Assembly (NCBI RefSeq): GCF_030265065.1
Contig: NC_080413.1
Location: 23,802,001-23,866,000, forward strand
DNA: 64,000 nt
Source of the DNA: Corythoichthys intestinalis
Taxonomy: Eukaryota; Chordata; Actinopteri; Syngnathiformes; Syngnathidae
Direction: 5' to 3'
In this document: in pieces, positions 1 through 11,154 of the stretch
Layout of the letters: each line of letters starts with the position of its first letter
How positions within the stretch are numbered: the stretch's first letter is position 1
Program-made: the position numbers and the translations under genes
Notes under the pieces: generated by a model
Database searches by the model: none
Told to the model about the DNA's origin: nothing
Seen by the model: only the letters and a program-made list of their open reading frames with translations

Positions 1-575
1 GATTTTCTCATTAAACCATAAAAGAACCACAGTTTGCTTGCACATTTCCATAAAAGCAAAATTTCCTGACTCAGTCACAAGAGTTACAGATTCTATTAAC
101 TTTTTACAACAACAAAAATGCGACGTACCAGAATTCCGACGCTCACGTTCCATCAAATCAAACTTTGCGGTCACATACTCATCCCTACGCTCAGCGCATG
201 GAGACTATCCCGGCTTCATGTAAGGAAGCCGATGGCGAGATGGAAGCGGGACACAGCGCTTCTTCTCTCCCTTTTACAGTGTGCAGGGAGGGGCCAGAAT
301 GGAGGGAATGAGAGAGGAAGCATCTTCCTGATATAAGGGAACACCCAGTGGGGGATGATGTCACGGTCCATGTGACCTCATCTTAAGGAACTTTCGAATA
401 TATCGTATAATATACATGAAGTCATCATTTTATGTTTTTATAGGGTACATATTTAAAATGGACTTTTTAATGGCTTGTATTAAAACAGCTCTTTATTGGG
501 AGTGCCTGCCCACCCATCATGTGTAAAATTAGATAACCAAAGAAATCTTAATGTATCTGTGTCAATGAGTGAGTA
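1..575. other. No gene recognised
   Basis: Short open frames exist in this stretch, but none shows a domain, signal peptide or splice pattern. It lies outside the first recognisable transposon end, which starts at 576. Confidence 0.5.
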
Positions 576-1281
576 CAGTGGGGCAAATAAGTACTTAGTC
601 GACCACCAATTGAGCAAGTTCTCCTACTTGAAAAGATTAGAGAGGCCTGTAATTGTCAACATGGGTTAACCTCAACCATGAGAGACATAAAGTGGAAAAA
701 AAAAAACAGAAAATCACATTGTTTGATTTTTAAATAATTTATTTCCAAATTAGAGTGGAAAATAAGTATTTGGTCACCTACAAACAAGCAAGATTTCCGC
801 CTGTCAAAGAGGTCTAACTTCTTCTAACGAGGTCTAACAAGGCTCCACTCATTATCGGTATAAAAGACACCTGTCCACAACTTCAGTCAGTCACATTCCA
901 AACTCCACTATGGCCAAGACCAATGAGCTGTCGAAAGACACCAGAGACAAAATTGTAGGACTGCACCAGGCTGAGAAGACTGAATCTGCAATAGGTAAAA
1001 CGCTTGGTGTAAAGAAATCAACTGTGGGAGCAGTTATTAGAAAATGGAAGACATACAAGACCACTGATAATCTCCCTTGATCTGGGGCTACATGCAAGAT
1101 CTCAACCCTGTGGCGTCAAAATGATAACAAGAACGGTGAGCAAAAATCCCACAACCACACGGGGGGACCTAGTGAATGACCTACAGAGAGCTGGGACCAC
1201 ATAAACAAAGGCTACTATCAGTAACACAATACGCCGCCAGGGACTCAAATCCTGCACTGCCAGACGTGTCCACCTGCTTCA
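576..1281 (+). mobile_element. Tc1/mariner relic, 5' half
   Basis: A terminus beginning CAGTGGGGCAAATAAG follows a TA dinucleotide. From 909 the plus strand reads as a Tc1 transposase N-terminus ([20 protein letters not shown]) with a helix-turn-helix region ([17 protein letters not shown]) and then an in-frame stop near 1078. Degenerate transposase sequence continues to about 1280 (linker and second DNA-binding part), where a foreign repeat takes over. The catalytic half is absent, so it cannot encode a working transposase. Confidence 0.85.
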
Positions 1282-1407
1282 CAAATCTACTCAAGTAAAA
1301 GTAAAAAGTACTGCATAGTAAAACTACTCTAATAAGTACACTTTTCTCAAAAAGTTACTTAAGTAAATGCAACGGAGTAAATGTAACGTGTTATTACCCA
1401 CCTCTGC
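1282..1407 (-). repeat. Fragment of a hAT-like MITE (CAGAGGTGGGTAG family)
   Basis: This AT-rich stretch ends in ATTACCCACCTCTG. It matches, in opposite orientation, the terminal part of the longer copy at 15855-16659 in an intron of the first ZP gene (shared ACTTTTTAC and AGTAAC-rich stretches). It replaces the 3' half of the Tc1 relic just upstream. Confidence 0.6.
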
Positions 1408-1409
1408 TA

Positions 1410-1643
1410 CAGTGGGGCAAATAAGTATTTAATCAACCACTAATTGTGCAAATTCTCCCATAACCTAACCATAGTGGGGTTTGGAGTTTGACTGAGATTG
1501 TGGACAGGTGTCTTTTATACCGATAATGAATTAAAACAGGACAGGTGCCATTAATACAGGTAACGAGTGGAGCCTCCTTAGACCTCGTTAGAAGAAGTTA
1601 GACCTCACTGTAGTGTGACCACAGATACTTATTTGCCGCACTG
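1410..1643. mobile_element. Short Tc1-derived MITE
   Basis: The element is bounded by TA on both sides. The termini CAGTGGGGCAAATAAG and CTTATTTGCCGCACTG are inverted. It carries only the subterminal parts of the Tc1 family at 576-1281, including the 'gacaggtgtcttttataccg' stretch, so it is an internally deleted derivative of about 234 bp. Confidence 0.8.
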
Positions 1644-1649
1644 TAGTAT

Positions 1650-2915
1650 GACCACAGGGGCAAATAAGTATTTAGTCAACCACTAATTGTGCTCCCAAGT
1701 TCTCCCACTTGAAAATATTAGAGAGGCCTGTAATTGTCAACATGGGTAAACCTTAACCATGAGAGACAGAATGTGGAAAAAAAACAGCAAATCACATTGT
1801 TTGATTTTTAAAGAATTTATTTCCAAACTAGAGTGGAAAATAAGTATTTTGTCAAAACCAAAAGTTCATCTCAACACTTTGTTATGTACCCTTTGTTGGC
1901 AATAACGGAGGCCAAACGTTTTCTGTAACTTTTCACGAGCTTTTCATACACTGTTGCTGGTATTTTGGCCCGTTCCTCAATGCAGATCTCCTCTAGAGCA
2001 GTGATGTTTTGGGGCTGTCATTGGGCAACACGAACTTTCAACTCCCTCCACAGATTTTCGATGGAGTTGAGATCTGGAGACTGGCTAGGCCACTCCAGGA
2101 CCTTGAAGCATCTTACGAAGCCAGTCCTTTGTTGCCCTGGCTGTGTGTTTGGGATCATTAGCCACATTTACATGCTGACTTTTATTCATATCGATTCAAA
2201 TAATTCTGAATGGAAATTTCAGATCAGCTGTTTACATGTCACTTCATCTATTCTGATCCAGCGTTTACATGTGTCTGCGTTTATTCCGAAAGGACGTTTG
2301 ACAACTGCCGTCTGACATGCGCAGATTAATCAAAACAAAGCGTCACGTTGCAAAACATGGAGATCGATTGTCAGATCAGCTGCTGTTTTAACTTTTCGAG
2401 TGGAAACAAAACTTCAGAATGACACGCCGTTCATTTAAAAAGTTGTGTGGGCTGGTGGAGGGATTCATGGATATAAACTTTCCGCCGGACTCCAATTAGG
2501 TGCGCTGTGCGTGTGCTTGGAAGCCATGTTGCAAGTGACGTTACTTACGTCACCAAGTGACGTCACCACGTCAGTACGGAGCATGTGCAGAAAGAACGCA
2601 ACCAGACACCATTCCGCTTCCCTGTTTACATTATATAATTTTACTTCTAATCGGTTTGGGAAAAGGAATATTCCACCCCTGTGAAACGGAATGAAATTCC
2701 ATTAGGTTTGGGCCTGTTCATTCCGAATGAGGTGTTTATATGGAACACATTTATTCGGTTTGAACATCTAAACCGATTGCAATTGGAATATTTGGCTCCA
2801 TGTAAACGTGGCTATTGTCATGCTGAAAGACCCAGCCACGTCTCATCTTCAATGCCCTTGCTGATGGAAGGAGATCTTCACTCAAAATCTCTCGACAAAA
2901 GTCTCTCTCAGTAAA
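1650..2915 (-). mobile_element. Tc1/mariner relic, 3' half, interrupted by a MITE
   Basis: This is the same family as 576-1281 in opposite orientation. After the terminal GGGGCAAATAAGTATTTAG, the minus strand encodes the end of a Tc1 transposase (reading back through DPKHTARAT...DWL and the region around 1965-2160). At 2160 the frame is broken by a 652-bp insert. The Tc1 sequence resumes at 2815 with a stretch matching the usual 'ttgtcatgctgaaagaccc' and fades out near 2915. It is non-functional. Confidence 0.8.
2161..2812. mobile_element. MITE nested in a Tc1 relic
   Basis: The ends GCCACATTTACATG and CATGTAAACGTGGC are inverted copies of each other and are flanked by TA on each side. The surrounding Tc1 sequence is continuous once this block is ignored. 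It carries no coding sequence that I recognise and its superfamily is not assigned. Confidence 0.75.
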
Positions 2916-2924
2916 CAGACTGAT

Positions 2925-3190
2925 CATTCCCCGTCTCCCATGGTATTAAAAGTCAAAGCCAAAAGACAGACACTACATACGCTTTGTCATATTTCCTAGT
3001 CTTAGCTCTTCATATCTACAGTGCGCCTTGATGTGTGCTCTTGTTTGGTTCAAAAATACTGCGCACACTCTGAAAATTAGAGCGCCACTGCCATCCACTA
3101 AATGGATGTGCAATTACACCTATAAAAAGTATGTTCCCCCGAGGTCACATGCAGCACCCCCGATGCGCCCCACTATTTGAGAAGTACTGC
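2925..3190. repeat. Unclassified dispersed repeat, copy 1
   Basis: It shares scattered blocks with 13690-13990: 'gtcaaagccaaa', 'cttcatatct', 'tgtgctcttgtttggttcaa', 'cacactctgaaaat' and a common end 'ccactatttgagaagtactg'. The two copies differ by insertions. Its class is unknown. Confidence 0.6.
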
Positions 3191-3903
3191 TTTTAAGTAA
3201 ATAGTAACTTTTTTCTACACAATTAAATACTTTCTACACTTGGAGACAATAAAAGTTAAAATGTTCTTTAAAACAATGCCCGTAATGGTAATAGCATTTC
3301 ATAAGGGGACAATGACAGTTCCACCAAGAAATGGTAGACTTTACCAGGAAAATAGCCTTGTAAGCATGAATTGTGTACACCATTTTTAAAATAAATTTGG
3401 CTTTAAAGAACACTTAGCCCCACAAGTCCTGCTTAGCAACAAGTGACCATGAACTACATGACACATATTACATAATACATTGCCACTGGAAGACAGATTA
3501 GAATGCAAGCAAAGCCCCACATCATCAATTCCGAATGTTTGTTGAGGACCAGGACATTTATGTGCATTTTAACAGCCTCAAATGAAGCCAGCAAACGTGA
3601 CAAATAACTTTAGCCAAGGCTGCCGCCACACAGCCCATAAAGTGGAATCCTTGGCAGGTGTCCTGCTGTGACAAACATTAATTCTCATGTCATGTGAGGG
3701 GTACTCATTTGACCCTTTGAATGTGTTTTCCCCCCTCTCTTAAACTCAATACGACACTTTCACTGCAAACTATACAACATAACCTTGGTCAGGGAGATGG
3801 TTTTTAGTTGACGTCATAATAGATAAGATGAGCTGGAGCCAACCCCACCTTGGACTGGATGCAAGCTACACACACACAAATAAGTAGTCTTTAAGTGACC
3901 TTA
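3191..3903. other. No gene or repeat recognised
   Basis: AT-rich sequence without a convincing open frame or inverted termini. Confidence 0.5.
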
Positions 3904-5534
3904 CAGTGCCTTGCAAAAGTATTCGGCCCCCTTGAACCTTGCAACCTTTCGCCACATTTCAGGCTTCAAACATAAAGATATAAAATTTAAATTTTTTGTC
4001 AAGAATCAACAACAAGTGGGACACAATCGTGAAGTGGAACAAAATTTAATGGATAATTTTAACTTTTTTAACAAATAAAAAAACTGAAAAGTGGGGCGTG
4101 CAATATTATTTGGCTTCCTTGCGTTAATACTTTGTAGCGCCACCTTTTGCTCCAATTACAGCTGCAAGTCGCTTGGGGTATCTTTCTATCAGTTTTGCAC
4201 ATCGAGAGACTGACATTCTTGCCCATTCTTCCTTGCAAAACAGCTCGAGCTCAGTGAGGTTGGATGGAGAGTGTTTGTGAACAGCAGTCTTCAGCTCTTT
4301 CCACAGATTCTCGATTGGATTCAGGTCTGGACTTTGACATGGCCATTCTAACACCTGGATACGTTTATTTTTTAACCATTCCATTGTAGATTTGGCTTTA
4401 TGTTTTGGATCATTGTCCTGTTGGAAGATAAATCTCCGTCCCAGTCTCAGGTCTTGTGCAGATACCAACAGGTTTTCTTCCAGAATGTTCCTGTATTTGG
4501 CTGCATCCATCTTCCCGTCAATTTTAACCATCTTCCCTGTCCCTGCTGAAGAAAAGCAGGCCCAAACCATGATGCTGCCACCACCATGTTTGACAGTGGG
4601 GATGGTGTGTTCAGGGTGATGAGCTGTGTTGCTTTTACGCCAAACATATCGTTTTGCATTGTGGCCAAAAAGTTCAATTTTGGTTTCATCTGACCAGAGC
4701 ACCTTCTTCCACATGTTTGGTGTGTCTCCCTGGTAGCTTTTGGCAAACTTTAAATGAGACTTTTTATGGATATCTTTGAGAAATGGCTTTCTTCTTGCCA
4801 CTCTTCCATAAAGGCCAGATTTGTGCAGTGTACAACTGATTGTTGTCCTATGGACAGACTCTCCCACCTCAGCTGTAGATCTCTGCAGTTCATCCAGAGT
4901 GATCATGGGCCTCTTGGATGCATCTCTGATCAGTTTTCTCCTTGTTTGAGAAGAAAGTTTGGAAGGTCGGCCGGGTCTTGGTAGATTTGCAGTGGTCTGA
5001 TGCTCCTTCCATTTCAATATGATGGCTTGCACAGTGCTCCTTGAGATGTTTAAAGCTTGGGAAATCTTTTTGTATCCAAATCCGGCTTTAAACTTCTTCA
5101 CAACAGTATCTCGGACCTGCCTGGTGTGTTCCTTGGTTTTCATAATGCTCTCTGCACTTTAAACAGAACCCTGAGACTATCACAGAGCGGGTGCAATTAT
5201 ACGTAGACTTGATTACACACATTTGGATTCTATTTATCATCATCGATCATTTAGGACAACATTGGATCATTCAGAGATCCTCACTGAACTTCTGGAGTGA
5301 GTTTGCTGCACTGAAAGTAAAGGGGCCGGATAATATTGCACGCCCCACTTTTCAGTTTTTTATTTGTTAAAAAAGTTTAAATTATCCAATAAATGTTGTT
5401 CCACTTCACGATTGTGTCCCACTTGTTGTTGATTCTTGACAAAAATTTTAAATTTTATATCTTTATGTTTGAAGCCTGAAATGTGGCGAAAGGTTGCAAG
5501 ATTCAAGGGGGCCGAATACTTTTGCAAGGCACTG
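3904..5534 (-). mobile_element. Apparently complete Tc1/mariner transposon
   Basis: The 1,631-bp element is flanked by TA target duplications (3902-3903 and 5535-5536). Its termini begin CAGTGCCTTGCAAAAGTATT and form inverted repeats of about 210 bp (3904-4115 and 5325-5534). The two arms appear nearly identical by eye. The inner part of each arm carries a second conserved block around the tract GTGGGGCGTGCAATATTAT, which resembles the outer and inner repeat (IR/DR) organisation of fish Tc1 elements. Between the arms lies a single uninterrupted transposase frame on the minus strand. The near-identity of the arms and the open frame suggest a young insertion. Confidence 0.95.
4124..5143 (-). 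CDS. Tc1-family transposase, intact
   Basis: This 339-codon frame starts with a true ATG (MKTKEHTRQVRDTVVKKFKA), one residue shorter than the 340 aa of the reconstructed salmonid Tc1 transposase Sleeping Beauty, and ends in the family-typical GGATKY. Residues 1-110 hold the paired-like double helix-turn-helix DNA-binding region, with a GRP motif near 58-60. The catalytic DD34E triad is complete: D152 in WSDETK, D243 in QQDNDPKH and E278 in NPIENLW. The glycine-rich box (KHGGGSIMVWACF) lies around 185-197. The protein would bind the flanking inverted repeats in the nucleus and carry out cut-and-paste transposition at TA. No stop or frameshift interrupts it. Whether it is expressed or active cannot be read from sequence. 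Confidence 0.95.
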   Translation of the reverse strand: MKTKEHTRQVRDTVVKKFKAGFGYKKISQALNISRSTVQAIILKWKEHQTTANLPRPGRPSKLSSQTRRKLIRDASKRPMITLDELQRSTAEVGESVHRTTISCTLHKSGLYGRVARRKPFLKDIHKKSHLKFAKSYQGDTPNMWKKVLWSDETKIELFGHNAKRYVWRKSNTAHHPEHTIPTVKHGGGSIMVWACFSSAGTGKMVKIDGKMDAAKYRNILEENLLVSAQDLRLGRRFIFQQDNDPKHKAKSTMEWLKNKRIQVLEWPCQSPDLNPIENLWKELKTAVHKHSPSNLTELELFCKEEWARMSVSRCAKLIERYPKRLAAVIGAKGGATKY

Positions 5535-6020
5535 TACATGCATGGGCGGTTCTGAAAAAAAAAAAATTATGGGGTGGGGAGGCAGCAACTTTTTAAATGT
5601 GGAAAATATTTCATGATGGTATAACACTCGATCGAGTCTTTGAACAATGAAAAGATATTCTGCGATGATTTGATTCAAAGGCCTTTGATTGATTTGTTAC
5701 AAAATGATGCAGGCATTTAACACAGTCAGTTTCAGTTTGCCTAAAGCAATAATAAAACAAATCAGCTTTAATGTTTATGACAATTTTGTTGATACTTTTT
5801 TTCAATTACTTTTTTTTTTTAAATACAAAACGGCATGCTGAAAATAGAATCATTTTGCATTTTGATCAAATTACGTTCAATTATGCTTAAGAAATCGATA
5901 CATTGATCCACATGGATTATTTGTTACACCCCTAGTGTCAACATATAGCTGATTTGTTTACATATTGAGTCAGAGTTTGCTAAGAAATCATATGTAGACA
6001 TTACAAAAAGGCAAATTTAC
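5535..6020. other. AT-rich spacer with a possible MITE end
   Basis: No gene was recognised. The stretch 'gggcggttctg...atggggtgggga' near 5545-5580 resembles the start of common fish MITEs and may pair with a similar fragment near 10629-10680. A weak 'gttacacccctag' occurs at 5923. Confidence 0.35.
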
Positions 6021-6039
6021 AAACTGATGTCAGCCCTTT

Positions 6040-6690
6040 TGCATTCGGCAACTGAAATATTATTTGTAATTTCACCTCATTTTGGTCACTCAAGTGGTCA
6101 TCAATCTACACCGCACGTCAACACAGGCTGCACAGGTTGTTATAATTTTGTCATTTTGGTAAATCCCGCAAACAGTTTGATGAAGACATGTCAACAAAGC
6201 ACATGGATTACTGGAATCATGTCCTATGGTCTGATGAGACGGGCGGGCTTTCTTGTGTTTCGTCTTCAGAAAAGGCTTCCTCCTGGGGTGATAGCCATGC
6301 ACACCAATTTGATGTAGAGTGTGGTGTATAGTCTGAGCACGGACCGGCTGACCCCCTACCTCTTCAATCTCTGCAGCAATGCTGACAATACTCCTGTAAC
6401 GCGTCACATGACATTTTGGAGGGAAAATGACAAGCAGTACTCAATTTGGACATTTAAGGATGTACGTTTTTTCAAAGGTGTGTACTCACTTTTGTTGCTA
6501 GGGGTTTAGATATTAATGGCTATATTTTGAGTTATTTTGAGGGGAAAATAAATTAACTCTATTAAATAAGCTGCACACAGACTACTTTACATTGTGTCAA
6601 AGTGTCCTTTTGACAGTGTTGCCCCATGAAAGATATACTTAAATATCTGCAGAAATGCGAGGGGTGTACTCACTTTTGTGATACACTGTA
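6040..6690. pseudogene. Rearranged Tc1/mariner remnant
   Basis: The right end (GGGGTGTACTCACTTTTGTG, 6660-6679) is a typical Tc1 terminus. From 6407 down to about 6241 the minus strand encodes the linker and pre-catalytic region (GVHGYHPRRKPFLKTKHKKA). Immediately next to it, 6190-6240 encodes the catalytic start on the plus strand (MDYWNHVLWSDET). Two parts that should be collinear therefore now face each other, which implies an inversion or fold-back deletion. It is a dead relic. Confidence 0.8.
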
Positions 6691-7037
6691 TATACACTGC
6701 TGGCCAAAAGTATTGGCACCCTTGCAATTCTGTCAGATAATTCTCAATTTCTCCCAGAAAATGATTGCAATTACAACTGCTTTGGTAGTAATCTCTTCAT
6801 TGATTTTGCTTGCAATGAAAAAACACAAAAAAGAATGGAAAAAAATTTAATCATCAACATTTTACACAAAACTCCAAAAATGGGCCAGACAAAAGTATTG
6901 GCACCCTTTGAAAAATTCTTACTTACCTGTGGCACATAACAGGTGGTGGCAATAACTACATCACACGTGCAGTCAGTTAAAATGGATTAAAGTTGACTCA
7001 ACCCCTGTCCTGCATCCTTGTGTGTACCACATTGAGC

Positions 7038-8263
<1,226 letters not shown>

Positions 8264-8490
8264 GCTGAGGGTGCCAATACTTTTGTCTGGCCCATTTTTG
8301 GAGTTTTTTGTAAAATGATAATGATTTAACTTTTTTTCCCATTCTCTTTTGTTTTTTTTCATTGCAAGCAAAATAAATGAAGATATTACTACCAAAGCAT
8401 TTGAAATTGCAATCATGTTCTAGTAGAAATTGAGCATTATCTGACAGAATTGCAAGGGTGCCAATACTTTTGGCCAGCAGTGTATGTATA

Positions 8491-9084
8491 TACCGTATTG
8501 GCCCGAATATAAGACGGCCCTGATTATAAGACGACCCCCTCTTTTTCAAGACTCAAGTTTGAAAAAGAGACTTTTTGAACACCAAATTAATTTTTATACA
8601 GAAAATAATTACAGTACATCCGAAACAAATGATTATAACAATATATTTGAGAGAAAAAGCATGTTATTTTGCCTCATTCAAATTTTAATATCTGAACATT
8701 TAAACATGTAGTAAGTTGTAAACTAAAATGCAATCACATTCGTAAATGAATGGCTTCTGGTTTTTGAAATGTAAATAAACCAATCTATTGTGATAAAACA
8801 ACAAAATTGCAATAACTGCATTAACCATCAAAGTGAAATCTAACTGTAACTGTAGTCTTGAAACAAATCTGAATAAGGAAAAACACTGCAATAAAATAAT
8901 GCAAACTGGTTAAACTAAAAAGAGTAGCTGAGATCTGTCATGACAGAACATCGCTTCAATGATATCTGGCGCCATCTAGCGTCGTGAATGGGTATAATGT
9001 CTAGATTGCGAATATCAGACGACCCCCTTTTTCAGTGTTATTTCAATGCAAAAAACACCATCTTATATTCGGCCCAATACGGTA
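8491..9084. mobile_element. MITE (TACCGTATTGGCCCG termini)
   Basis: The terminus TACCGTATTGGCCCGAATAT and the mirror-image ATATTCGGCCCAATACGGTA bound about 594 bp of AT-rich non-coding DNA. Subterminal stretches 'aagacg' and 'agacgacccc' recur at both ends. It abuts the preceding Tc1 element almost directly. Confidence 0.85.
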
Positions 9085-9268
9085 TTATCAGTCTTTTGTT
9101 AGCTGTTTGTGAAGTTTTGTGCTAGTTCGCTATAGACCCCACTCACATGACGTCACAACCACGCCTCCGCGCCATATTGTCCGTCAACTCGTCGTGTTTA
9201 CGCATTACCGCTACGTAAATTCCTCCTATTATGGTGTGTTTTTCTGCTTGTTAACATTAATAATCAAA

Positions 9269-9446
9269 ATGGAGAAGGTGTTTGTGGCGGTTGGTTGCAG
9301 TAACAGAGAAGATAGATGGAGAGACTTGAAGTTCTACCGTATTACAAGAGACCCGGAGAGGAGAGCTAGATGGACTGCTGCAATTCGACGAGAAAACTGG
9401 GCACCAAACGATCACCACAGATTATGTAGTAGTCATTTTATATCTG
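9269..9446 (+). CDS. THAP-domain first exon (transposon-derived)
   Basis: From an ATG at 9269 the frame reads MEKVFVAVGCSNREDRWRD and then LKFYRITRDPERRARWTAAI, followed by CSSHFISG. The pattern C-x5-9...W...RLCSSHF fits the C2CH zinc-binding THAP module (about 60 residues here; full domains are about 80-90), which binds DNA. The exon ends before GGTAAAAT at 9446-9453, a plausible donor. I see no downstream exon in the element. The sequence lies 138 bp inside the left inverted terminus, so it is probably part of the transposon and not a host gene. Confidence 0.6.
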
Positions 9447-10222
9447 GTAAAATGCATTTAATATATATTTAGAGGGTTTTGGGCTGACAACCACAATTAA
9501 GATCATTGCGAGGCTAATCGCCGACAACATACAGTTTCAAATTCAAGATGCTTATTTCTTCCACCATCATTATTTTTTTAATAGTATTTAGCTGGTACCA
9601 AGTGAAAGAAGCTGGCCTCGTCTACGGATCATCAGTTAAACAGGTGTGTCCAAACCTTTTGCAAAGGGGGCCAGATTTGGTGTGGTAAAAATGCGGGGGG
9701 CTACCTTGGCTGATTTACATAGAACAATATATTTAAACAAATTTTAGCAAGCCCTTCTGTGTGACACATTTGCTTTATTATTAATTTTTTAAAATCCATA
9801 ATTTCAACAATCTCGTTTTTGTGGCGTTCTCTTTCGACACTCGGGCTCATGCGAAATACTGCTGCTGTGAAATTAAACTTACTTCAAGTTGCTTTAATTT
9901 CTCGCTGCGTATCTTTCCTGTAATGTACATGTTAGCGTGTCTTGTTTGGTAGTATCGCGTCACATTGAACTCTTTGAAAACAGCGACTGTCTCTTTGCAA
10001 ATGAGGCTGACACAGTTGTTGCGTATTTTATTGAAGAAATAGTCCAATATCCACCTATCCTTGAGGCATCGGCCATTGCAGTCAACATTTTTTTTTTATT
10101 GATTGTCGCCATTTTAGAAAATTGGAAGTAAAGGGTCACACGGGGGTAATGTTGTTTAGAGTGCTGCTGTTAAAGTTTTTCAAGCTTTCGTGAGAATACG
10201 CTGAGTTTCTATGGACAAGATA

Positions 10223-10302
10223 CAGTGGGGAGAACAAGTATTTGATACACAGTCAATGGGAAAACCCATTGGCAGTGTATCAAATACTTGTTCTCCCCAC
10301 TG
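10223..10302. mobile_element. 80-bp palindromic Tc1-like MITE
   Basis: The arms CAGTGGGGAGAACAAGTATT and AATACTTGTTCTCCCCACTG are separated by a spacer of about 24 bp and flanked by TA on both sides. The whole element can fold into one hairpin. It is nested in the THAP-exon transposon. Confidence 0.9.
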
Positions 10303-10608
10303 TAGTTGTAAATATCAGGGTAGCAGATGTCAGGCAGAGACGGCGAAGACAGCGTGTCGAAAAATATCAATTTAGGCATCAAATATGGATCTGGCGAATA
10401 GATCGACCGAAGTGTTTCCCATATAACGCCTTTTATGCAAAATGTCCAATGAGTTTACAGCGTCTGAAAGCACCGGAACTTCCATGAATTGCACTATAAA
10501 TTGCACGACAAATTGAAACCACTGAGAATACGGATAAACAATGATGGACAATATGGTGGCCGGATACAGCGACACGTCATTGTGTGACGTTGGTGAGTGG
10601 GGTCTATA

Positions 10609-11020
10609 TTAACTTACATCTTGTTTAACTGCTGGGGGCTAAGGCCCCCCCCGTTCTGAAAACCTAGTGAAGCCCCTGACACTTAGGACTTTAGAAAACA
10701 CTTCAAAAAACACCTATTGCATATTTTATGTTCTTTTCAAACTACTCATAAAATTTACATTTGACTATTGACGACTATCTTCTACAGAACCTAAAAATAT
10801 ATATAAAATAAAAAAAACTTTAAAAAATTAAAAAAAAAATCAATAATGATATAACTTTCACAATTTATAATGCAATTACAGTAATCAGTTTTAATCTTGT
10901 GTCAAGAAAGGCCCAAATCATTATTCATACCTACTATGGCTTATCATATTAAAAGGCCGGTAAAATAAGTCAGTTGTCCAATCAGGCTCTGGTGCTACTG
11001 GGCCCATCAGGCTCTGATGC
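10609..11020. other. Spacer with a MITE fragment
   Basis: A fragment ending 'ctagtgaagcccctgac' (about 10629-10680) resembles the end of common fish MITEs. The rest is AT-rich with no recognisable feature until the promoter region of the first ZP gene. Confidence 0.4.
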
Positions 11021-11024
11021 GATT

Positions 11025-11080
11025 CAGCTGTGTGCAATTGTAATTTTGCAGCAGCTACTTCCTCTTTCTGTCTAAAAGCC
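11025..11080 (+). promoter_or_regulatory. Putative oocyte promoter: E-box plus TATA-like box
   Basis: A CAGCTG E-box at 11025-11030, a CAATTG at 11035-11040 and a weak TATA-like CTAAAAG near 11072-11078 precede the ATG of the first ZP gene at 11155. In vertebrates the oocyte factor FIGLA activates ZP genes through an upstream E-box (CANNTG). The second ZP gene has a comparable arrangement. This is motif evidence only. Confidence 0.4.
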
Positions 11081-11154
11081 TGGAGTCCCGCACAAACTTC
11101 CTTGTAAACTGCAGGAACAGCACACTGCGGTCATCTGTTCTGCCGGTTTGTGCC

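Larger units (their letters stand above)
9131..10608. mobile_element. THAP-exon transposon with inverted termini
   Basis: The left end TATAGACCCCACTCAC and the right end GTGAGTGGGGTCTATA are inverted copies, and both run into GTGACG/GACGTCAC-like sequence. Just inside the left end is a THAP zinc-finger exon followed by a good splice donor. THAP-type DNA-binding exons are known in P-element-like and Kolobok transposases and in host THAP genes. The terminal repeats argue for a transposon. No transposase catalytic region is visible in the 1.48 kb, so this copy is non-autonomous. It has also been hit by an 80-bp hairpin MITE (10223-10302) and by a 'caggtgtgtccaaacc' repeat fragment near 9642. Confidence 0.75.
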
